Under the pieces are notes generated by a model. That model made no database searches and was not told the DNA's origin. It was given only the letters and a program-made list of their open reading frames with translations. Positions 19,291 to 26,750 of a stretch of 64,000 nt of DNA are shown in pieces. Position 1 is the first letter of the stretch. Every line of letters begins with the position of its first letter. The position numbers and the translations under genes are program-made. The DNA lies in NCBI GenBank assembly GCA_027083925.1, contig JALWMK010000122.1:1-64000 (forward strand). The letters run 5' to 3'. Origin of the DNA: Sedimenticola sp. GTDB taxonomy: Bacteria > Pseudomonadota > Gammaproteobacteria > Chromatiales > Chromatiaceae.

Positions 19291-19914
19291 TTAGTCGAAT
19301 TTCTTCATGCGCGCATCTTCAATTTCCTGCGCCTTCTGGATCATTTTCTGTACGCCACCGATGTCCTTCACGCCATGGCCACCGAAGAATTCGCTGGCAG
19401 CCATACGCTTGGCTTTCATCATTTTCATGCCCAGATCCTTGTTGCGCAGGCTTTCCTTGATGCCGGCCCCGAAGCCGTCCTTGAAGTACAGGGACAGGCC
19501 CAGTTTGAGTTCATTGACCCGGCCTTTCTTCATCATGTTGTTCCAGAAGATTTCCGCGAACTTGGCCGTGGGCTGATTCTGGGGAACCAGACCCAGCTTC
19601 TTGGCGTAGGTTGCCAGGCCGTGCATGATATGGGTAATGGGCAGCTGCCGAGGACAGCGTACTACGCAGTTGTAGCAGGAAGTACACATCCACATGGAAT
19701 CGGATGCCAGCACCTCATCACGCTTGCCGGCGCGGATCATCATGAAGATTTCCTGTGGAGGATGCGCCCAGTGCTTGCCCAGAGGGCAGGAGCCGGAGCA
19801 CACGCCGCACTGCATGCACATCTTCACCCATTCGCCTTCTTCGACGTTGGCTTCCACTTCGCTGAGGAAGCTGTTGCGATATTGCTCAATCGTTGCTTTG
19901 TTTGTTTCACTCAT
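19291..19914 (-). CDS. hdrC: HdrC-like iron-sulfur subunit
   Basis: The 207-residue protein has two 4Fe-4S motifs, CMQCGVCSGSCPLGKH and CTSCYNCVVRCPRQLP, and no membrane helix, so it resembles soluble HdrC rather than the membrane subunit QmoC. It should pass electrons between the flavoprotein pair QmoAB and the HdrB cysteine clusters. It lies 15 bases before hdrB and 12 after qmoB, which supports one operon. Confidence 0.92.
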   Translation of the reverse strand: MSETNKATIEQYRNSFLSEVEANVEEGEWVKMCMQCGVCSGSCPLGKHWAHPPQEIFMMIRAGKRDEVLASDSMWMCTSCYNCVVRCPRQLPITHIMHGLATYAKKLGLVPQNQPTAKFAEIFWNNMMKKGRVNELKLGLSLYFKDGFGAGIKESLRNKDLGMKMMKAKRMAASEFFGGHGVKDIGGVQKMIQKAQEIEDARMKKFD

Positions 19915-19926
19915 CGCCTGTCTCCG

Positions 19927-22242
19927 TTAGAACTTGAATGGACTCAGGCCGATCTTTTCAATGGTTTCTTCCATATCCTTGATCAGCGCCGGTGCGCGTT
20001 CAATATCAGTAATAGCCACTTCGTGGACTACTACCCGTTCTGGTTCGAGATTGAGCGTCTCCAGGGTGTCACCGACCTTGGCCATGCGCTCGTTGGCCAT
20101 GGCAGAACCGCGCACGAAGTGACACTGGTAGTCATCGCCTCGTTTGCAGCCCATCAGAATGATGCCGTCGAAACCGTTATTCAGAGCATCGGTGACCCAG
20201 GACAGGCTGGTGGAACCCAGGCAGCGCACCGGAATGACCCGCGCCCAGGGGCTGATCTCTTCACCGCTCATGGCCGCCTGATCCAGAGCGGGATAGGCAT
20301 CATTCTCGCAGGCCAGCACCAGGATGCGGGGCTTCTCATCCCATTCCTCGGGGATCTCGCATTCCTTGATCTGGGCGCCAACGGTGTTAACGGAGTAGTT
20401 TTCGAAGGAGATGACCCGCACCGGGCAGGCGCCCATGCAGGTGCCGCAGCGACGGCAGCGTGCCTCGTTGTACACAGGGTAGGTTTCTTCGTCTTCATCA
20501 ATGGCGCCGAAGGGGCATTCCACCGTACAGCGTTTGCACTGGGTGCAGCCTTCCTTGCGAAACGTCGGGTAGGACAGATCCCCTACGCGGGGGTGTGCGG
20601 CGCGACCCTGGGCGGCATTCTCGATTTCCTGAATTGCTTTCATGGCGGCGCCGGTGGCGTCATCCATAGCCTGCTTCATGTCCATGGGGCGACGTACGGG
20701 ACCGGCGGCATAAATGCCGGTGCGGCGCGTCTCGTAAGGAAAGCAGATGAAATGGGAATCGGTAAAGCCGTGCTTCAGATGCGGCAGATCCGTACCCTGA
20801 CGGTAGTCCAGGTTGAGGATGGACTCGACCTTGACAGAAGTCTCATCGGCAGCGTGTGCTGCCTGGGTTTCCAGCTCTTCGGCCTTATCTTCGTCGCTCA
20901 AGCTTTCCAGCGCTTCGTTGGCCGCATAGGGGTCGGGGCCGGAGTTGGGCACCATACCCAGATCCAGGACCACCAGATCTACTTTGACTTCGACTTTTTC
21001 GTCCAAAATCTTGTCGTGCATCTTTACGCTGATGGCGTCACCCGGGGTGATTTCCCTGACATCGCTCTTGGTGAAGATCACACCATTCTTCTGGCCGCTG
21101 CGATAGAAGTCCTCGCCAGGGGCGCCGGGAGTACGCAGGTTATCGAAGCAGATGGTGGTATCACAGCTGGCGCCATTGTGGTGTTTGAAGTACAGCGCCT
21201 GTTTGATGGAGACGAGATCGCCAATACCGGAGTCATAGGGGAGCCTGCCCTCTTCGGTGGAGTTCTGGCCGGCATCCTGCACGAACAGCACGGAAGTGAC
21301 TTCCTTGCCATCGGAGGGGCGCTTGATGGGGCCGTCACCGGCGGCGTTGGCCAGCTCTTCCATCTCCAGGTTGGTGATGATATCCGGCGAGCCTGCGTAG
21401 CTGAATTCGGGCAGGTTCCCGGGATCATACAGATTGAATCCTGTGGCCTGAATGACAGAACCGATGTTCTCGGTAGTAGTGTCGCCGGACTCGGTGCTGA
21501 TGTCCACACTGAAGCGGCCGGGCGCACCGGAGGTTTTGGTCACGGTACTGTTGAGGTACAGCTTGATGTTGCCATTCCCCTCCACAGCGGCAATCATGTC
21601 CGCGATGCCCGTATCTTCAGGCATGGGCAGGTTGGCGCCGGGAGAGTTGAGGGTGCCCACGGGCGCAGCCTTAAAGGGCACACGCTTGTGCAGTCTGGCC
21701 GCATGGCCACCCAGGGCGCCGCTTTTCTCAACAAGGTGTACCGTGTAGCCGGCTTCAGCAGCCTCGATCGCTGCGGTCATGCCAGTGATGCCGCCGCCGA
21801 CCACCAGCACGTTGGGGTTGCGGCTTTGCTGGCCCGAAGCTGTGGGCTTTTCCATCTGCTTGATTTCACCGCAGGACATACGAATGTAGTCATTCGCCAT
21901 TTCTTGGGTGGTTTCCTTTGCCTCATCGGTATCGGGGCGCGCCCAGATAACACCCTCGCGGATGTTGCAGCGGGTCATGGCAATGTCGTTGAAACCAAAG
22001 GCTTCGACCTTGGCACGGCGGGAACAGGCGATGATGACGGCATGGTTTACGCCTTCCTTGTCGATATCATTGCGAATCATTTGTACGCCGTCCCGGTTGC
22101 ACAGCATTTCGTGCTGCTTGACCAGGTTCATGCGGCCATCGCGGGAGGCCGTTTGTTCCAGTTCGCCAGCATCCAGCCGGTCACCGATACCACAGCCGGT
22201 GCAAATATAGGCTGCGTATTTCTTTTCTGCTTGCTCAGACAT
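19927..22242 (-). CDS. qmoB: QmoB: HdrA-like flavoprotein fused to MvhD-like domain
   Basis: The 771-residue protein begins with the QmoB-type segment YAAYICTGCGIGDRL. An FAD-binding HdrA-like domain follows (VLVVGGGITGMTAAIEAAEAG), then two 4Fe-4S motifs (CTQCKRCTVECP and CRRCGTCMGACP), and a C-terminal MvhD-like domain (LACENDAYPAL; MGCKRGDDYQCHF) that in HdrABC complexes receives electrons from hydrogenase or ferredoxin partners. The Qmo complex links APS reductase to quinones in sulfate reducers and, in reverse, in sulfur oxidisers. It is 4 bases downstream of qmoA. Confidence 0.93.
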   Translation of the reverse strand: MSEQAEKKYAAYICTGCGIGDRLDAGELEQTASRDGRMNLVKQHEMLCNRDGVQMIRNDIDKEGVNHAVIIACSRRAKVEAFGFNDIAMTRCNIREGVIWARPDTDEAKETTQEMANDYIRMSCGEIKQMEKPTASGQQSRNPNVLVVGGGITGMTAAIEAAEAGYTVHLVEKSGALGGHAARLHKRVPFKAAPVGTLNSPGANLPMPEDTGIADMIAAVEGNGNIKLYLNSTVTKTSGAPGRFSVDISTESGDTTTENIGSVIQATGFNLYDPGNLPEFSYAGSPDIITNLEMEELANAAGDGPIKRPSDGKEVTSVLFVQDAGQNSTEEGRLPYDSGIGDLVSIKQALYFKHHNGASCDTTICFDNLRTPGAPGEDFYRSGQKNGVIFTKSDVREITPGDAISVKMHDKILDEKVEVKVDLVVLDLGMVPNSGPDPYAANEALESLSDEDKAEELETQAAHAADETSVKVESILNLDYRQGTDLPHLKHGFTDSHFICFPYETRRTGIYAAGPVRRPMDMKQAMDDATGAAMKAIQEIENAAQGRAAHPRVGDLSYPTFRKEGCTQCKRCTVECPFGAIDEDEETYPVYNEARCRRCGTCMGACPVRVISFENYSVNTVGAQIKECEIPEEWDEKPRILVLACENDAYPALDQAAMSGEEISPWARVIPVRCLGSTSLSWVTDALNNGFDGIILMGCKRGDDYQCHFVRGSAMANERMAKVGDTLETLNLEPERVVVHEVAITDIERAPALIKDMEETIEKIGLSPFKF

Positions 22243-22246
22243 CTTC

Positions 22247-23530
22247 TCAGCCCTCCGCCCGTGCTACACGATTGACCACCTGAATGGCCTTCAACGCCGC
22301 GCCGGTAGCGCTTTGCACCGCCCGGTTCACGTCCAGCGCATCGCTGGCGCAACCCGCCGCAAATATACCGCCATTCTTCTCTGCAGGCTCGATAAAGCCT
22401 TCCCGGTTGATCTCCACATCCACGGGGAAACTATCCACAGAGACCGATGGCTCCATGCCGGTGGCCAGCACCACCAGGTCATGCTCGGTGGCATAGCGAT
22501 GGTAACCCTCGGTATCCACACCGTTCAGACAGGGGTTGTCATTCTCGCCCAAGGTAACAGAGGCGACCTTGGATTTGATGAATTTCACATTGTCCATGGC
22601 TTGCACCTTGGTGTAGAAATCCTCGAAGCGGTCAATGGTGCGAATATCGATGTAGTAAATACTCACATCGGCATCATCGCCATAGGCATCCACCACATAA
22701 TGGGTCTGCTTCAAAGACGCCATGCAGCAGATGCGTGAGCAATGGTACAAATGATTGCGGTCCCGGGAACCGGCACACTGGATGAAGGCCACATTTTTGG
22801 CCTCCTTGCTATCGGAGGGGCGCAGGATCTTGCCGCCAGTGGGCCCTTTCGGATCCGCCATGCGCTCGAATTCCACGTTGGTGATGACATTTTCAAAGCG
22901 ATCGTAGCCATAGGGCTGGATCTTTGCCGCATCATAGGGTTTCCAGCCAGTCGCCCAGACCACGGCCCCGACAGGGAACTGGATCTCCTGTGCTTCGTCG
23001 CCCAGATCGATGGCGTCGTACTTGCAGGCATCTTTCGCTTTTTGTGCATCATCGGTGCCGATAATGGCGGGATCGAGCACATATTTCATCGGGTGAGCCA
23101 TGACATGGGGAAGATAGGCGCCCTTGCGTTTACTCATGCCGTAATTGTATTCGTCATCAAATTCCGCCTCCACAACCTTCGCGCAGTCACCACAAGCGGT
23201 ACAGTTGTCATTCACCCAGGTGGGGGACAGCTTCACCGTGGCGGTGTAATCACCGGCTTCTCCCTCGAGCTTGCTGACTTCGGCACCGGTAACAATCGTG
23301 AGGTTGGGATTCATCTTGGCACGGCGCTGGTTGATCTCCAGGCCACAGGTTGGGTGGCACAACTTGGGGAAATACTTGTACAGCTGGCTCACGCGACCGC
23401 CCAGATAGGGACGTTTTTCAACCAGGACGACCTGGGCGCCGGTTTCTGCGGCTTCAAGGGCGGCGGTCATGCCGCTGATGCCGCCACCGACCACCAGAAT
23501 CGTCTGGTTTGTGGCTACTACCTCCGTCAT
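22247..23530 (-). CDS. qmoA: QmoA: HdrA-like FAD protein
   Basis: The 427-residue flavoprotein has an FAD fold (ILVVGGGISGMTAALEAAETGAQ) followed by the HdrA/QmoA segment PYLGGRVSQLYKYFPKLCHPTCG, a CTACGDC pair and CSRICCM. It is QmoA length. It is the first gene of the minus-strand cluster, with CGGAGGTAATTCC directly before the ATG. The adenylylsulfate reductase genes (aprAB) that often precede it are not in the window; the foreign-looking island begins just upstream. Confidence 0.92.
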   Translation of the reverse strand: MTEVVATNQTILVVGGGISGMTAALEAAETGAQVVLVEKRPYLGGRVSQLYKYFPKLCHPTCGLEINQRRAKMNPNLTIVTGAEVSKLEGEAGDYTATVKLSPTWVNDNCTACGDCAKVVEAEFDDEYNYGMSKRKGAYLPHVMAHPMKYVLDPAIIGTDDAQKAKDACKYDAIDLGDEAQEIQFPVGAVVWATGWKPYDAAKIQPYGYDRFENVITNVEFERMADPKGPTGGKILRPSDSKEAKNVAFIQCAGSRDRNHLYHCSRICCMASLKQTHYVVDAYGDDADVSIYYIDIRTIDRFEDFYTKVQAMDNVKFIKSKVASVTLGENDNPCLNGVDTEGYHRYATEHDLVVLATGMEPSVSVDSFPVDVEINREGFIEPAEKNGGIFAAGCASDALDVNRAVQSATGAALKAIQVVNRVARAEG

Positions 23531-23792
23531 GGAATTACCTCCGTTGCGGAATATTCTTTAGGATGACTGGCTTTCCGACCGGAATCGAAACGCCGGGAAT
23601 CTCGGTTACGGGTATTCTATCTGGCACGGGCAAAATACCTCAAGGAAGCCCGCGTTCAAGCTGACAACCATACTCTCGTTCGCCTTGAATCGCCATGCTT
23701 CTATAATCGAATTTTCCAATATGCTGATAGATGCGCCGTATACGCCCCTCAACAGGGAGAATAGTCTTCAGTTATTTTTTAAATTATCAACC

Positions 23793-24083
23793 ATGCTACT
23801 CAACGAACTTCAGGGCAAACGCTCAGTTATCCAGGCCCTCGGACAGCGTTACGGTGCGCATCATATCCGAGTGTTCGGCTCGGTAGCTCGCGGCGAGGAA
23901 CGTCCGGACAGTGACGTGGATTCCTTGGTGGAACTTCCCCGCGGTTATGATCTGTTTCGTCAGCGCCTGCCACTGACTGAAGCATTGTCTGATTTGTTAG
24001 AGCGCCCGGTCGAAGTCATACCTGAACATGAATTGAGTCCGTACATCCGTCACCAGGTACTGGATGAGGCTGTCGAACTTTGA
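23793..24083 (+). CDS. mntA: MNT-type nucleotidyltransferase antitoxin
   Basis: This is a minimal nucleotidyltransferase of about 96 residues from the ATG at 23793; the track ORF opens at 23685 with 36 residues that fit no family. The catalytic pattern GSVARGEERPDSDVDSLVEL (GS followed by DxD) is intact. MNT proteins pair with HEPN toxins and silence them by nucleotide transfer. Its stop overlaps the TTG start of the HEPN frame (TTGA), typical of this pair. Confidence 0.85.
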   Translation: MLLNELQGKRSVIQALGQRYGAHHIRVFGSVARGEERPDSDVDSLVELPRGYDLFRQRLPLTEALSDLLERPVEVIPEHELSPYIRHQVLDEAVEL

Positions 24084-24433
24084 GCAAATCCTGGCAGCCA
24101 TACGCGCATCACATTCTGGAGGCTATCGATAAGATCCAGCGGATTGAGCAACGCGGTGACTTGGTGCAAGATGAGATTCTTTATGATGCCGCTCTGCGCA
24201 ATTTACAGACCCTGTCCGAAGCGACATAGCGTTTGCCGGAGGCGCAAAAACAATCCTGTCCCCATATCCCCTGGCGCGAGATCAGTGGTTTTCGCAATAT
24301 TCTGGTACACAATTATCTGGGAAACATCGATCCCATGACGGTGAAATCGGTGACCGAACAACATCTTGAGCCATTGGCCGATTGTGTCCGGAAACTGCTC
24401 CAACAAGACGGCAACGAGTCAATAGAGTCCTGA
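24080..24433 (+). pseudogene. hepT: HEPN (HepT/DUF86) toxin with in-frame TAG
   Basis: From the TTG at 24080 the frame encodes a DUF86/HEPN protein (SKSWQPYAHHILEAIDKIQRIEQRG...). It reaches TAG at 24227-24229 after 49 codons and stays open to 24433. The part after the stop (RLPEAQKQ...IPWREISGFRNILVHNYLG) contains the RNILVH catalytic RX4-6H motif, and the joined product is a normal 117-residue HepT. A single change at a CAG codon would explain it. As read, the toxin is inactive unless the stop is suppressed. Confidence 0.85.
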
Positions 24434-24505
24434 GCCGTTCTTGTCTTTGCAAAATGCGCAGATGGTTTTACTGTGGCTCCGTTTCTCCCAGCATCCAAAG
24501 GAAAC

Positions 24506-24527
24506 AAAACTGTGGTCTGTCCCCTAT
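24506..24527. repeat. Solo end repeat of the RAYT-type element
   Basis: This 22-base sequence (core GTGGTCTGTCCCCTAT) is identical to the right end of the transposase element at 26751-27564, and the match runs three bases further (TAC). No transposase gene is attached. It is either a non-autonomous remnant or a target-linked palindrome half. Confidence 0.75.
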
Positions 24528-24697
24528 TACCGCATTTCTGGGCGGGTAAATATCCTGACCCAGGTTCAGGCCGAGAAAGAGATGCCGTGTCTGTGTTTGA
24601 AATTAGCGAGAAACATGAAATATCTGCAAAGCAATTGTTTGAGTTAGTATCGCGGGTCATGTCTTATGCGGAAACCGTCATCAATGAAAAAACTTAA
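24528..24697 (+). pseudogene. 3' remnant of an unidentified gene
   Basis: A frame ending ...SVFEISEKHEISAKQLFELVSRVMSYAETVINEKT runs to TAA at 24695-24697. It looks like a genuine helical C-terminus but has no start of its own, because the solo repeat end lies where the coding sequence would continue upstream. attC1 follows 15 bases later, so this may be the end of the cassette gene that attC1 belonged to. Function unknown. Confidence 0.35.
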
Positions 24698-24712
24698 GCT
24701 AAAGAGTGCAGC

Positions 24713-24793
24713 ACATAACAATGCCATAAACTCGGACCGCAAAAAGCTGCGCTGCGCTCCGCTTTTTGCGTCCGGTTATGGCTGGCGTTATGT
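24713..24793 (+). other. attC-type integron recombination site 1
   Basis: Outer arms ACATAAC / GTTATGT and inner arms GCCATAA / TTATGGC are complementary, separated by unpaired bases, and enclose a third stem CGGAC-C-GCAAAAAGC / GCTTTTTGCGTCCG. The left stem has one extra unpaired C. This is the R''-L''-L'-R' layout with the extrahelical base of an integron attC site, and it sets the orientation as left to right. The outer boxes depart from the GTTRRRY consensus at one base. Confidence 0.75.
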
Positions 24794-25304
24794 GGTTTGG
24801 CTTCAGCGCAAAAAGTGCTGGCAGTTGTGTGCATCACGTTCAGCGCATAGTTTAGGCTTTGAGGGTGCCCTCGTTCTTGCAGTGTTCCCGCTCAGTCTGC
24901 CATGACAGTGGCATGAAATTGCATTATTGCATCGGCTCCGCAGCCACAATCACCAATGCAACTGCCCCGGCAACTTGGCATGGAAAAACCCTGTGTAACG
25001 TGGTCTAATCAAACAGGTGCCAGCATTGTGGGGCAATGCTCGGCAAGATCCGAAGGGCCGTCCAGGTAAGGCAGTGTTGTTCTTGGTGCTTCGTATCGGG
25101 CGCAGAAGAAATAGGGAGGTTTATCGTTTTGTTCAATAAAGCCAACGTCAGGTTTATTGCCACAATTCCTGTCGGCAGTGCATTCAACCACATAACAAGT
25201 CTCTCAACCGGACGCTGCGCTTCGCTCCGCGGTTGTGCAGGCGGCGAGCGTCGTGGTTCTTCCAACTGTCGTTGCAGCCTCAAGGGCGCCGGTTAGCTTC
25301 TGCG
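24787..25304 (+). mobile_element. Integron-like gene cassette A
   Basis: This roughly 517-bp unit lies between the GTT cleavage points of attC1 and attC2. It is about 95% the same as cassette B beside it, up to the attC loop. The forward strand has only a 37-codon frame (VVWLQRKKCW...LSLP). The reverse strand has a 60-codon frame from a GTG at 25191 to 25009 (VECTADRNCGNKPDVGFIEQ...), which I consider the likelier gene because changes between the two copies are mostly silent in it. The function is unknown. Confidence 0.65.
25009..25191 (-). CDS. Small cassette-encoded protein, unknown function
   Basis: The 60-residue product is Cys- and Pro-rich (NCGNKPDVGFIEQNDKPPYF...HCPTMLAPV). Of the five differences from cassette B inside this frame, three are silent (AGG/AGA, GAC/GAT, CTG/CTA), one changes Lys to Glu, and one makes a stop in cassette B. 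The overlapping 92-codon frame in the track takes a missense change at every one of those sites. That pattern favours this frame. It starts inside attC2 and reads against the cassette direction. Confidence 0.4.
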   Translation of the reverse strand: MVECTADRNCGNKPDVGFIEQNDKPPYFFCARYEAPRTTLPYLDGPSDLAEHCPTMLAPV

Positions 25305-25310
25305 TTATGT
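25190..25310 (+). other. attC-type integron recombination site 2
   Basis: Outer arms ACATAAC / GTTATGT are spaced from inner arms CAACCGGACGC / GCGCCGGTTAG, the left inner arm carrying one extra A. Between them lies a longer variable loop (about 70 bases). The overall length of 121 bp is in the range known for attC sites. The orientation agrees with attC1 and attC3. Confidence 0.75.
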
Positions 25311-25822
25311 GGTTTGGCTTCAGCGCAAAAAGTGCTGGCAGTTGTGTGCATCACGTTCAGCGCATAGTTTAGGCTTTGAGGGTGCCGTCGTTCTGGCAGC
25401 GTTGCTGCTCAGTCTGCCATGACAGTGGCATAAAATCGCATTTTTGCATCGGCTCCGCAGCCACAATCACCAATGCAACTGACCCGGCAACTTGGCATGG
25501 AAAAACCCTGTGTAACGTGTTCTAATCAAACAGGTGCCAGCATTGTGGGGCAATGCTCGGCAAGATCCGAAGGGCCGTCCAGGTAAGGTAGTGTTGTTCT
25601 TGGTGCTTCGTATCAGGCGCAGAAGAAATAGGGAGGTTTATCGTTTTGTTCAATAAAGCCAACATCAGGTTCATTGCCACAATTTCTGTCGGCAGTGCAT
25701 TCAACCACATAACAAGTCTCTCAACCGGACGCTGTGCTTCGCACCGCCGCTCGTGCTGGCGGCGAGTTGGTTGGCATTGCCCCCGTTTGGTGGCGTAGTG
25801 TGGGCGCCGGTTAGCTTCAGCG
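25304..25822 (+). mobile_element. Integron-like gene cassette B (degenerate duplicate of A)
   Basis: This 518-bp unit repeats cassette A with scattered substitutions. The reverse-strand frame that is open in A is stopped here by TGA in place of CGA, so only a frame of about 30 codons remains. The attC loop differs more than the body, meaning that the sites diverged or recombined independently of the cassette body. Confidence 0.65.
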
Positions 25823-25828
25823 TTAGGC
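25707..25828 (+). other. attC-type integron recombination site 3
   Basis: The left half repeats attC2 (ACATAAC...CTCAACCGGACGC). The right half ends GGGCGCCGGTTAGCTTCAGC followed by GTTAGGC, a perfect GTTRRRY core box. The AT-rich NB-ARC gene begins 52 bases later, so it occupies the next cassette position. Confidence 0.78.
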
Positions 25829-25879
25829 TAAAAACTCATACATCACATTATAATTTGTAAACTAATCAAAAGGTCAATA

Positions 25880-26750
25880 ATGGCTATACTTAATAACTTA
25901 CCTCAAAAGCCTTATAAAAAGTTTTTTGGGAGACAAAAGACAATAGAGCATATAAAGACTGTGCTTTTAGATGGAAATACATTTATCGCGTCAATTGATG
26001 GTGTTGGTGGGATTGGTAAAACAGCATTAGCATACTATTTTTGCGATGAAGTATTGTTAAATGATGATTGTCCTGAGAGCAATCGATTTGATTATATAAT
26101 TTGGATTACTGCAAAAGATACTGTATTCGATGTCAACACCGAAAAAAATATGATAAAACATGTTAAAAATGATTTTCTAGGTGTAGAAACATTAATTAAT
26201 ACAGTAATTGATACAACTAACTTTGATGATGAGTTGCGTAATAAAACATTTAAAGATAAAAAGAAATTTGTTGAAGATGAAATTCTAAAAAAAGAACCAA
26301 TATTCTTTGTTCTAGATAATCTAGAAAATATTCATGACCCAGTTTTTTTCGAATATATAACTAAAGAATTCAACCTATTTGCAGCAAATAATAGAAACCT
26401 AAAAGTATTAACAACGAGTAGAAGAAGAAAAAAAATTGCTGATTTTCCAATTGAAATTGAAGGGTTATGTGCTGATGATGCTCTAAATATGCTTCTTTTT
26501 CATGCTCATGAGAATAAAATTAATGACATTATAAATGCAACTGAACATAATAATCGGATACTTGTCACTAAGGTTGGAAATATACCACTAGGTGTTGAGT
26601 TTATAATTGGCCAAATGAAATTAGGTAAAAGCAGAGGGAAAATATACGAAGAATTAAATGGTTATCCATCACTAGAAGATAATATAAATGAAGCTGAAAA
26701 GAAAAAAAGAATGTCTGAGATAATAGCGTTCTCTTTTAAAGATATGCAAA
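25880..26750 (+). pseudogene. NB-ARC/STAND-like NTPase, C-terminus lost to insertion
   Basis: The N-terminal NTPase module is intact: P-loop GVGGIGKT at residues 41-48, Walker B-like PIFFVLDNLENI near 145, and LTTSRRRKK plus GIPLGVEF-like motifs as in NB-ARC ATPases. The gene is far more AT-rich than its neighbours. At 26750 the sensor or repeat domains expected downstream are replaced by the left end of the transposon; the frame runs on to 26803 through unrelated sequence. STAND NTPases of this type often serve in phage defence or stress signalling, but no effector domain remains to say. Confidence 0.7.

Noticed and set aside
19282-22275. 997-codon plus-strand ORF
   Set aside because: It is the antisense shadow of hdrC and qmoB, whose domains and motifs are unambiguous.
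24554-24570. CCTGA...TTCAGG as a sixth copy of the palindrome family
   Set aside because: The arms are shortened and the centre differs; it is likely chance.
24713-24793. attC1 read as a transcription terminator
   Set aside because: The stem is interrupted by regular unpaired spacers and is not followed by a T-run; the attC layout explains it better and is repeated at two further sites.
25036-25296. 86-codon forward ORF in cassette A
   Set aside because: The same frame is stopped by TAG in cassette B within a few codons and it runs through the attC2 loop.
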